This document shows positions 8,023 through 13,584 of a stretch of 25,382 nt of DNA, piece by piece. The stretch lies in assembly GCA_900554345.1 (NCBI GenBank), contig USHH01000005.1:1-25382 (forward strand). Direction: 5' to 3'. The notes beneath the pieces were generated by a model. The model was not told the origin of the DNA, did no database searches, and saw only the letters and a list, made by a program, of their open reading frames with translations. The stretch is from an uncultured Bacteroidales bacterium. Lineage in GTDB: Bacteria > Bacteroidota > Bacteroidia > Bacteroidales > Muribaculaceae. A program made the translations under genes and the position numbers. Positions within the stretch are counted from its first letter, which is position 1, and every line of letters begins with the position of its first letter.

Positions 8023-8186
8023 CTTCTCTTTTTCTTGCCGAGGAGGGAGCCAAGTATCATAGCACCTATCTTCCGCTCCAGCCCGTGGCGGGTGGTCGGT
8101 ATTCCCGTGGCGTGGGCTATCTTCTGCCTGGCGCCTGAGATGCCCACGGCCCTCTTCCATGAGAACGACAGTCCGGGTATCCTCAT
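8019..8186 (-). CDS. Small basic 'MRIPG' protein, 55 residues
   Basis: The start at 8184-8186 gives MRIPGLSFSWKRAVGISGAR, ending GAMILGSLLGKKKRR. An upstream extension to 8273 would run through the preceding gene in another frame and is rejected. The start overlaps the stop of the upstream membrane-peptide gene (ATGA), and its own stop overlaps the ion-channel ATG, so translation is probably coupled on both sides. The product is strongly basic with conserved-looking GIPTT and R/K-rich segments. From memory, similar 50-residue hypothetical proteins are found in several phyla, with no established function. It lacks a signal peptide and a transmembrane helix. Its place between a membrane peptide and a channel suggests an accessory role. 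Confidence 0.75.
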   Translation of the reverse strand: MRIPGLSFSWKRAVGISGARQKIAHATGIPTTRHGLERKIGAMILGSLLGKKKRR

Positions 8187-8362
8187 TTTCTTTTTCTGAA
8201 TATCAGTCTGAGTAATTTGTAAATAAGCCAGAACGGAAAGAAGATAATGATGAATATCATCACCCATCCGCATCCTATGCCTCCCTTGCGGCCGTCGAGC
8301 AGGTCGCCGCCGGTCAGGATATTGAGCCCGAGCAGGGCGAGAAGGCCTTTCCAGATTCCCAT
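8183..8362 (-). CDS. Small membrane protein, 59 residues
   Basis: The frame runs from the ATG at 8360-8362 to a TGA at 8183-8185 that overlaps the next gene's ATG. The peptide begins MGIWKGLLALLGLNILTGGD and has a hydrophobic helix GWVMIFIIIFFPFWLIYKLL (about residues 32-51) followed by a basic tail RLIFRKRK. The N-terminal hydrophobic stretch (about 4-18) may form a second membrane-associated helix. The positive tail predicts a cytosolic C-terminus. It lies 10 nt downstream of the charged helical peptide gene. Family unknown. The overlap with its neighbours and the credible membrane segment support it as a real gene. Confidence 0.7.
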   Translation of the reverse strand: MGIWKGLLALLGLNILTGGDLLDGRKGGIGCGWVMIFIIIFFPFWLIYKLLRLIFRKRK

Positions 8363-8372
8363 TTAGGTGAGT

Positions 8373-8594
8373 CTATCCCTGCTTGCGCAGGTATGCGATC
8401 TGCGCGCGGTGGTCTTTGATTTTTTCCTGGGCGATTTTCTTCATCTTTTTAGCATAGTCGCCGGCCGACTTGCTGCCGGTCTTGGAGTTGTTGGCCTTGA
8501 TTGTGCGGTTGTAGCGCTCGATATCCCCCTTCAGGGTCTCGATTACGGCTTTGATGTTCTCGATATTGGCCTTGCGTGCTGGTGATAGTGCCAT
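8373..8594 (-). CDS. Small charged helical protein, 73 residues
   Basis: The product MALSPARKANIENIKAVIET, continuing to AQIAYLRKQG, is lysine-rich and almost entirely predicted helical, with an a/d-like spacing of I/L (ENIKAVIETLKGDIERY) followed by KKMKKIAQEKIKDHRAQI. It could form a short coiled coil or an antiparallel hairpin around the glycine/serine-rich middle. There is no signal peptide, membrane segment or known motif. It sits 30 nt after the second TerB-like gene and 10 nt before the membrane-peptide gene, within the same tight cluster, which supports it being translated. Function unknown. Confidence 0.7.
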   Translation of the reverse strand: MALSPARKANIENIKAVIETLKGDIERYNRTIKANNSKTGSKSAGDYAKKMKKIAQEKIKDHRAQIAYLRKQG

Positions 8595-8624
8595 GGATTT
8601 TGTCTTTTGGAGGGAGTGACAGTT

Positions 8625-9698
8625 TTAGAAGAGGCCGAATTTCCTGACCTTGCATTTCTGCAGACGCTGGTTGAGCGGGCTTTCCTTGGCTACGGCCCTT
8701 TCCGCGCGGGCATAGTATTCGGCATGGATTTTTTTGAGGTCGTCCCAGTCGTCTGATCCGCCCTGCTTCCTGGTATACAGCAGCTCCACGATGCCCACCA
8801 GATCTTCCGGATCCTGAGGCATCGGGCCGTGATAGTCTTCAAGCTCGTCAAGCTCCATAAGGCCGTTGCGGAGCTTGTTGAGGAGTGTGGGACGGTTTTT
8901 CCGCACGCTCTTCATGATAAGTTCGTTGTCAGGATATGCGGCGGTGGCTTTGTCGCATGCTTCCTCCAGCTTGTTTTCCCAGATAGGTATTATGTCAAGC
9001 TCCTCGCCCATGGCGAGAGAAGAGATCATGCTTTTGAGCGACGACCTGCCGTGCCGTTTCTTATGCTCCTCCGTAATCTGGGAGGAGGCGTATGATATGA
9101 ACTGCTGTAGATGGTCGCATCTGTCGGGAATCGCAAATACCCTGATGATCTCGGCCTTCAGCTCGTTGCGGTTGGAGGGGGACTCGATGAATGAAGCCAC
9201 GAGCCCCCCTACGGCGGCTACCTGTCCTACTCCGGGAATCAGGGCCAGGGCCGAGCTGAGGGCCCCTCCGTCTATGGCGTTGCGGCTTGGCGTGGCATTC
9301 CGCTCTATCGCCTTGAACGCGTTGGAAAGCGCCTCTACCGGATTGATGTCGCGCATCTTCTCCGCAGCCTTCCCGCGTGCCTTCATCCGCATACGTAGGT
9401 CGAACTCGAATTCATCCGGATCCACACCTTCTTTTTCGGCGCGTTTCACCAGCAGCGCGACTTCCTCATCTGTAAGGTTGCCGTCTTCCAAAGCCAGGGC
9501 GATCATGCGTTCGAGCCCCGGGCTATATGAAGAGGAATTGATGGCTGGAGTGTAGGAGGCTGCTTGAGAGGAGACTGCCGCCTTCTCCTGTTTCGGAGAT
9601 TTCCGAAACATTCCTGTGAGCGACTTCGCTCCCTCGGCGATGGTGTCTTTGTTGTCGATTACGGTTTTCGCTATGTTTCCCAGAGATGATAGATCCAT
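8625..9698 (-). CDS. TerB-like segment protein with glycine-rich hydrophobic stretch
   Basis: The chosen start is the ATG at 9696-9698 (MDLSSLGNIAKTVIDNKDTI). The 24 codons further upstream cross an inverted repeat and look non-coding. The 357-residue protein has a TerB/DnaJ-like acidic helix pair at about residues 61-107 (GLERMIALALEDGNLTDEEV then EKEGVDPDEFEFDL), a helical linker, a glycine-rich hydrophobic segment at about 143-171 (LIPGVGQVAAVGGLVASFIE), then a helical C-terminal region of about 185 residues ending KCKVRKFGLF. The hydrophobic part could insert into a membrane or be an amphipathic glycine-zipper. TerB-like proteins are linked to tellurite and other chemical-stress or phage-related membrane systems; the function here is inferred only from that. 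It follows the first TerB-like gene after a 93-bp spacer holding a hairpin. Confidence 0.75.
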   Translation of the reverse strand: MDLSSLGNIAKTVIDNKDTIAEGAKSLTGMFRKSPKQEKAAVSSQAASYTPAINSSSYSPGLERMIALALEDGNLTDEEVALLVKRAEKEGVDPDEFEFDLRMRMKARGKAAEKMRDINPVEALSNAFKAIERNATPSRNAIDGGALSSALALIPGVGQVAAVGGLVASFIESPSNRNELKAEIIRVFAIPDRCDHLQQFISYASSQITEEHKKRHGRSSLKSMISSLAMGEELDIIPIWENKLEEACDKATAAYPDNELIMKSVRKNRPTLLNKLRNGLMELDELEDYHGPMPQDPEDLVGIVELLYTRKQGGSDDWDDLKKIHAEYYARAERAVAKESPLNQRLQKCKVRKFGLF

Positions 9699-9717
9699 AA
9701 TTTCGGGATTGGTTGAG

Positions 9718-9769
9718 TGCCGGATATGGCCGTAAGCGCTCACGGGAGACGCGGCAGCCCTATCCGGCA
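9718..9769 (-). repeat. Inverted repeat (hairpin) between the two TerB-like genes
   Basis: Arms 9718-9729 (TGCCGGATATGG) and 9758-9769 match at 11 of 12 positions around a 28-nt loop. It sits in the 93-bp gap between the TerB-like gene ending at 9792 and the next start at 9698. There is no U-tract after it, so it is more likely an mRNA processing or stability element, or an attenuator, than a simple terminator. Confidence 0.6.
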
Positions 9770-9791
9770 TTCAATTCATGTTGGTGAGTGA

Positions 9792-10223
9792 TTATTCTTC
9801 TTCGTCGTCAGACTCAAACGATACCTCGAGCTCCGGCTCCGTCTTCACCATGTCGCAGAGCATCAACACTGCGGAGTTGCGGTCGATGTCGAGAGCCTCG
9901 GCCATGGCGAGGAGGTTGTGGACTTCGCCAGCGGTGAGCACGCCGTCGCAGAGCATCATCTGCATGATGGCCTGATATACCTCTCCGGTGTCTTCCGGGT
10001 CGACCTTCTCTGCGTGTTTCACGGCATAGGTGGTGGCTGCCTCCGGCGAGAGGTTCTGCACCTCCACCATGGCGGCTGTCATATACTTGTGGAAGTCCTT
10101 GTCGTCGAGGCCGAACGCCTCGGCCACTTCCTCTGCGGTGGTGCGTTCCACCTCCTCATATTCGCCGTCGGCCCAGATGCAGGCTGCGAGCAGCGACGCG
10201 ATAGTGTTGGGTGCTGTCTTCAT
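9792..10223 (-). CDS. TerB-family (tellurite-resistance-like) protein
   Basis: The 143-residue acidic protein starts at an ATG overlapping the stop of the preceding gene (ATGA), implying coupled translation. Two TerB-type halves are visible: LLAACIWADGEYEEVERTTA followed by EAFGLDDKDF (about residues 11-45), and IMQMMLCDGVLTAGEVHNLL followed by ALDIDRNSAV (about 85-118). In each, an acidic loop of D-G-x-x type is followed by a glutamate-containing helix, as in the metal-binding TerB bundle. The C-terminus is a polyacidic tail (SFESDDEEE). It lies beside strongly basic small proteins, so electrostatic complex formation is plausible. TerB domains act in Ter-type stress systems that involve membrane complexes and metal sensing; the specific trigger here is unknown. 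Confidence 0.8.
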   Translation of the reverse strand: MKTAPNTIASLLAACIWADGEYEEVERTTAEEVAEAFGLDDKDFHKYMTAAMVEVQNLSPEAATTYAVKHAEKVDPEDTGEVYQAIMQMMLCDGVLTAGEVHNLLAMAEALDIDRNSAVLMLCDMVKTEPELEVSFESDDEEE

Positions 10224-10477
10224 CTGAAAAGTCGTTTGATGCGGTTAAGGAGTGAGTTCTTGCTCTTGCGGGCTTTGGCCATGCGGGCGCATATTGCCTT
10301 GCCCTCTTTGGTGCGTTTGTCGACCTTGCCGCTCTTTGTCTTCTTCAGAGTGGTCTGAGTCTTCTTCGCTCCCGATTTAGCTTTGGCGGCCCGGGCCTTG
10401 ACCAGACGCGCCTTGAGCTCCTTATACTCCTTGGTGCGCTTGTCCATCTTGCCGGCCGCTGTTGTCTTTACTGCCAT
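10220..10477 (-). CDS. Lys/Arg/Ala-rich small protein with two internal repeats
   Basis: The 85-residue protein contains two related units, KMDKRTKEYKELKARLVKAR (about residues 10-29) and KVDKRTKEGKAICARMAKAR (about 50-69), joined by a KKTQTTLKKTK linker. It is extremely basic, with no signal peptide. Such composition suits binding to nucleic acid or to an acidic partner; the acidic-tailed TerB protein is encoded immediately downstream with a 4-nt overlap. I do not recognise a named family. Internal repetition and coupling to a TerB gene support a real gene. The spacing to the upstream gene is 41 nt. Confidence 0.75.
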   Translation of the reverse strand: MAVKTTAAGKMDKRTKEYKELKARLVKARAAKAKSGAKKTQTTLKKTKSGKVDKRTKEGKAICARMAKARKSKNSLLNRIKRLFR

Positions 10478-10518
10478 ATTATGTGGAGGTTATATGGTGA
10501 TTATATTGTGATGAAAGG

Positions 10519-10905
10519 TTACTTGCTGGCGTTGATGAAGTCTACGAGCTTAGATCCGTTCTGGCGTGTGTTTGACTTCTCGTTGATTTCGAAGCCTATC
10601 TGGGCGGCTATCTCGCGCAGCGCGCCGAGCGTGTTGGCGTAGGTGCGGTAGGTCTCGATCTTGCCCGAGTCGCGGCGCGTCACTACATATTCCCCGATCT
10701 CGGCCATCTTGCCGTCGCCGAATTCATTCACTATGCGGCGTCCGGTCTCCTGGGTGTTCCATTTGGGGTCGATGGCGAAGCCCTTCGACTCGGCGACCTC
10801 GCGCAGAGAGCCCATCACGTTGTCGTATATCTTGCAGACGCGCACTGTGCCGCTGTCTTCCACGGTGATGATGTATTCACCGCTTATCGCTGATTTTTTT
10901 GCCAT
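10519..10905 (-). CDS. Tandem-duplicated two-domain small protein, first gene of the cluster
   Basis: The 128-residue protein consists of two homologous halves of about 60 residues: SGEYIITVEDSGTVRVCKIY...LREVAESKGFAIDPKWNTQE and IGEYVVTRRDSGKIETYRTY...LREIAAQIGFEINEKSNTRQ. Each half looks like a short beta-hairpin followed by a helix and a strand, consistent with a small alpha/beta domain. The pattern resembles Bacteroidales hypothetical proteins but I cannot name the family. It lies first in the cluster, 25 nt downstream of a TATCTTTG promoter element. No signal peptide, membrane helix or catalytic motif is visible. The divergence between halves (roughly a third to a half identical) suggests an old duplication. 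Confidence 0.75.
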   Translation of the reverse strand: MAKKSAISGEYIITVEDSGTVRVCKIYDNVMGSLREVAESKGFAIDPKWNTQETGRRIVNEFGDGKMAEIGEYVVTRRDSGKIETYRTYANTLGALREIAAQIGFEINEKSNTRQNGSKLVDFINASK

Positions 10906-10930
10906 TTTTATTGTTGTCTGGTTAATGATG

Positions 10931-10938
10931 CAAAGATA
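10931..10938 (-). promoter_or_regulatory. -7 element (TATCTTTG) of the TerB/channel cluster
   Basis: TATCTTTG on the minus strand fits TAnnTTTG and lies 25 nt before the ATG at 10905. There is no TTTG at the expected -33 position, so the promoter may be weak or need an activator. No other consensus promoter is seen between here and 6331, supporting one main transcript. Confidence 0.6.
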
Positions 10939-10993
10939 GCTGATTATTATGGATTGATTTCCATTATCGGATGTAGACTCGTTTCCCGACTGT

Positions 10994-11012
10994 GTGAAGT
11001 AATATTACTCAC
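10994..11012. promoter_or_regulatory. Palindrome between the HTH gene and the cluster promoter
   Basis: AGTAATATTACT (10998-11009) is a perfect 12-bp palindrome, extended by GTG and CAC on either side with one extra A. It lies 12 nt past the stop of the HTH gene and about 56 bp upstream of the cluster -7 element. It could be an operator of the HTH protein or a weak transcription end signal. Confidence 0.45.
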
Positions 11013-11024
11013 ATTTTCGTCCGG

Positions 11025-11372
11025 TCATTCCTCGGTGGCTGACAATGACTCGCTTAGCAATAGTCGGGAATAACAGGCGAAGAAGTCCACGCCGAGCACC
11101 CGCGATATGCGCAGGAGGAGCCCGGTGTCGATGCTGTCTCGCTCGAAAATGAAATAGATGTTGCGGCGGTCGCAGTTGATCTTGCGGCTCAGCCAGCTCA
11201 CTGTCCGCTCCTGGCGGCGCAGCTCCTGCTCTATAAGCCGTCCTATTCTCGGCACGGCAGCCGGTCGCTCTGTACACGAATAGCTGTCGCGGACTGCGGT
11301 ATTGTCGGTGTCGACGTCGTGTGAGGGTGCGGACTGTCGGTCCGCTGGGATACAATAAACCTTCTTAACCAT
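11025..11372 (-). CDS. Small helix-turn-helix protein, likely regulator
   Basis: The ATG at 11370-11372 (MVKKVYCIPADRQ) gives 115 residues; a GTG at 11381 would add three. The N-terminal 45 residues look disordered. The C-terminal part, beginning IGRLIEQELRRQERTVSWLS and including RKINCDRRNIYFIFERDSID and LLLRISRVLGVDFF, has the layout of an XRE/Cro-type HTH: a helix, the turn at WLSRKINCDRRNIY, then recognition and packing helices. Similar one-domain proteins are common in Bacteroidetes. It lies directly upstream of, and on the same strand as, the TerB/channel cluster, with a palindrome in the 120-bp gap, so it may control the cluster. It probably uses the consensus promoter at 11552-11583, which leaves a leader of about 170 nt. 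Confidence 0.75.
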   Translation of the reverse strand: MVKKVYCIPADRQSAPSHDVDTDNTAVRDSYSCTERPAAVPRIGRLIEQELRRQERTVSWLSRKINCDRRNIYFIFERDSIDTGLLLRISRVLGVDFFACYSRLLLSESLSATEE

Positions 11373-11405
11373 TGCTGGCACAATTGTTTTGCGTTAAACA
11401 AAAGC

Positions 11406-11424
11406 TTTGCAATCGGGATGCAAA
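11406..11424. promoter_or_regulatory. Inverted repeat TTTGCA-N7-TGCAAA upstream of the HTH gene
   Basis: Six-bp perfect arms (11406-11411 and 11419-11424) are separated by 7 bp, a size suited to a dimeric regulator. It lies 34-52 bp before the HTH gene's ATG, within its predicted leader. Autoregulation is possible but unproven. Confidence 0.4.
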
Positions 11425-11551
11425 AGGATTCAATGGTTTTGAAGGGACTAACAGCCGATCCATCTTTTTCAGCAGCCGCTGCCGCCGAATTGCCGAGAAG
11501 ATGTACTAATCCCATGGGGGCGCCATAAGGGCGAGCCTCCCATTTGCATTG

Positions 11552-11583
11552 CAAAATTACCACATGCGCCGTTAATCGGCAAA
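11552..11583 (-). promoter_or_regulatory. Consensus promoter pointing toward the HTH gene
   Basis: On the minus strand TTTG (11580-11583), a 20-nt spacer and TAATTTTG (11552-11559) match the Bacteroidetes consensus. The only credible gene downstream is the HTH gene at 11372, giving a 5' leader of about 170 nt. The 11373-11722 gene-free stretch otherwise holds this promoter, the inverted repeat at 11406 and the promoter of the plus-strand regulator. Confidence 0.7.
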
Positions 11584-11694
11584 TATCCGGCGTGAAAGAT
11601 TTCTTCACACATTGGCTGGCGTACATGCATCAGCAGCTTCCGGAGCCATTCCATAGAAATCCGGGGCTAAGGCTTTTAAGTCGGAAATAATTGC

Positions 11695-11702
11695 TATATT
11701 TG
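11695..11702 (+). promoter_or_regulatory. -7 element (TATATTTG) of the transmembrane TPR regulator
   Basis: TATATTTG fits TAnnTTTG and ends 20 nt before the ATG at 11723. A CTTTT run about 18 nt upstream is only an approximate -33 match. Confidence 0.65.
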
Positions 11703-11722
11703 CAGCTGCAACGCGATAAGCT

Positions 11723-13378
11723 ATGAAATTGATTGAAATGAACCTCCAACGCACCGCCATCGGTGTTGTGATTGTCTTATGCCTGTTACCGCTTCTGGCT
11801 TCCTGTCGTCAGGAGAAGGTTCTTGACGAGGAAACGGAGCTGTCGTTGCAAAGGCTCGATATGGCAATCGAACGGTTTGATGATGTGAAGGCGGAAACGG
11901 AACGTCAGACCGATTCCATAAAGCGTCAGCTGGCTACGGCTCTGCAGCAGGGAGATTCCGGCAGTAACCGTGTCTATGGTATATATGAGGAGCTGTTCAG
12001 GCGGTATCTCTATACCGATGCCGATTCTGCCATCAGATATGCCGGTTCTGTCATCGGCTGCTCCCGCGACACACTCCAGCGTGTAGCCGGCTGGTATGAT
12101 CTGGCTAAGGCATATATCACCAAAGGACATGATGCGGATGCGTTCATGGCTCTTGAGGAGACATTCCCCGACACCGGCAACCTCCGTGTGAAGCCACTCT
12201 ATTACGACTTGATGATCTTCAGGAAAAACATGATTGACGAAAATCCCGTGAGATGGTTTCGGCGTCTGCTGAGAATCTCTTCACCGGGAAGCGAGGCGCA
12301 TGTGATATCGGAGGCTTTTCTGTGTGGAGAGGAGGGCAATCCTGCAAAGGGAGCCGATATAATAGAGCGCTTTCTGAATACAGGTAATGGCTCACCGCAG
12401 TTCCGAGCGGTGGCTTGTCTCACTAAGGGCCGTCTTCAGCTCCAGGCAAGCGACACCGTCAAGGCGATAAAAAGTCTTGCCGAAGCGGCCCGGCTTGACC
12501 TGACTCTGCCTACCTTCCGCTACCGTGCCCTTGGCGAGCTGTCGCTGATTCTGGCCAGGAGCCGTGACTACCGGCGCGCCTACAGATATATACATTTTGC
12601 CAACGACAACATCAATGACGCCCGCATTTTCGGCGACATCGCCGCGGTCAACGGCATCATGTCTGACGTGGTGAAGGCCTATGAGGCCAACCAGCAGAGG
12701 GAGCGCAAGACAAGGATAGTGCTGATCTGCATATTGTCGGCTGTGTCGTTGATGCTCGTGATTTCCATATTTCTCGTCAGGAAGAGCCATGCCCGGACGA
12801 AAGAGGCCAAAGAGAGGCTGAGTGAGGCCAACACACTGTTGAGCGAGAGCAATACACAGCTGAGCGAGGCCAATGCCAGGCTGACTGAGGCGCATGCCCG
12901 GATGAAGGAGATCGACAATGTCAAGAGCGCGTATCTCATCGAGTATATGCGGCAGTGTGCCGTGCATATCGACAGCCTCGACCGCTTCAGGGCTACCCTC
13001 CAGGCCATAGCGCGCTCAAAGGGCCTGAAAGGAGTGGAGGAGTTTCTCCGCAAAAACGATAGTTCATCAGAGTTGCGGGAGTTCTATGCCGGTTTCGACA
13101 GGACCTTCCTGCGTCTCTTCCCCGACTTCATAATGGAGTTCAACAAGCTCCTGAAGCCCGGCTGCCAGACGGCGCTTTCATCCGACGGCACTATGCCCAA
13201 CGAGCTGCGAGCTTTCGCACTGATAAGGCTCGGCATCACCGACTCGTCGAGAATCGCGGAGTTCCTCCGGCGCTCGGTCACCACCGTCTACAACTACAGG
13301 GTGAAGATGCGCAACAACGCCCTCTGCCCGCGTGAGGAATTCGAGAAAATGGTGGCTGAAATCCACTCCGCACGCTGA
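11723..13378 (+). CDS. DUF6377-type transmembrane TPR regulator
   Basis: The 551-residue protein has an N-terminal hydrophobic segment ending LLPLLASC with a lipobox-like cysteine at 28. A helical TPR-like region spans about 35-325. One transmembrane helix lies at 331-352 (RIVLICILSAVSLMLVISIF). A heptad coiled coil spans 366-398, and the C-terminal region 400-551 contains an HTH-like unit near 494-533 (IRLGITDSSRIAEFLRRSVT then TVYNYRVKMRN). This layout is the DUF6377/tetratricopeptide regulator type of Bacteroidetes, in which extracytoplasmic sensing is presumably passed to a cytosolic DNA-binding part. DNA binding is inferred. An alternative start is M6 at 11738. The large secreted protein gene follows on the same strand, 206 bp away and with its own promoter, making it a likely target. 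A 21-nt tandem repeat encodes the coiled coil. Confidence 0.85.
   Translation: MKLIEMNLQRTAIGVVIVLCLLPLLASCRQEKVLDEETELSLQRLDMAIERFDDVKAETERQTDSIKRQLATALQQGDSGSNRVYGIYEELFRRYLYTDADSAIRYAGSVIGCSRDTLQRVAGWYDLAKAYITKGHDADAFMALEETFPDTGNLRVKPLYYDLMIFRKNMIDENPVRWFRRLLRISSPGSEAHVISEAFLCGEEGNPAKGADIIERFLNTGNGSPQFRAVACLTKGRLQLQASDTVKAIKSLAEAARLDLTLPTFRYRALGELSLILARSRDYRRAYRYIHFANDNINDARIFGDIAAVNGIMSDVVKAYEANQQRERKTRIVLICILSAVSLMLVISIFLVRKSHARTKEAKERLSEANTLLSESNTQLSEANARLTEAHARMKEIDNVKSAYLIEYMRQCAVHIDSLDRFRATLQAIARSKGLKGVEEFLRKNDSSSELREFYAGFDRTFLRLFPDFIMEFNKLLKPGCQTALSSDGTMPNELRAFALIRLGITDSSRIAEFLRRSVTTVYNYRVKMRNNALCPREEFEKMVAEIHSAR
12818..12901 (+). repeat. Four-unit 21-nt tandem repeat within the regulator gene
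   Basis: Units at 12818-12838, 12839-12859, 12860-12880 and 12881-12901 encode LSEANTL, LSESNTQ, LSEANAR and LTEAHAR. The repeat keeps reading frame and forms heptads of the cytosolic coiled coil, so changes in unit number would alter linker length without a frameshift. Confidence 0.75.
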
Positions 13379-13508
13379 AAACGGCCTCTGTAGACCACTA
13401 CCGAAAACATAGCGTCCGTGAGACCCAAATCGTTGGCAATATGAGTATTAATAAGTATTGTCGGCTACTGTTTGCGTAGGGTCGTGTTTCACATTCATGG
13501 TGTTGTGC

Positions 13509-13516
13509 TATATTTG
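13509..13516 (+). promoter_or_regulatory. -7 element (TATATTTG) of the large secreted protein
   Basis: TATATTTG matches TAnnTTTG. A GTTTC run (13486-13490) lies 18 nt upstream, a weak -33. The element is identical to the one in front of the upstream regulator gene. Confidence 0.6.
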
Positions 13517-13584
13517 CAACCGGAAAGCCACCGGCTGCTCCCGGAGTCATGCCGGACATGTCAAACAATTTATCTAACAATGTC

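Noticed and set aside
8023..8160. 46-codon N-terminal extension of the ion channel
   Set aside because: It runs through the overlapping small MRIPG gene in a different frame; the ATG at 8020-8022 fits operon overlap and the family start.
9699..9770. 24-codon N-terminal extension of the second TerB-like protein
   Set aside because: It crosses the inverted repeat and has no protein character; MDLSSLGNIAK at 9698 is a better start.
11243..11626. 127-codon minus-strand frame over the HTH gene leader
   Set aside because: It spans the promoter and overlaps the HTH coding region in another frame; composition is not protein-like.
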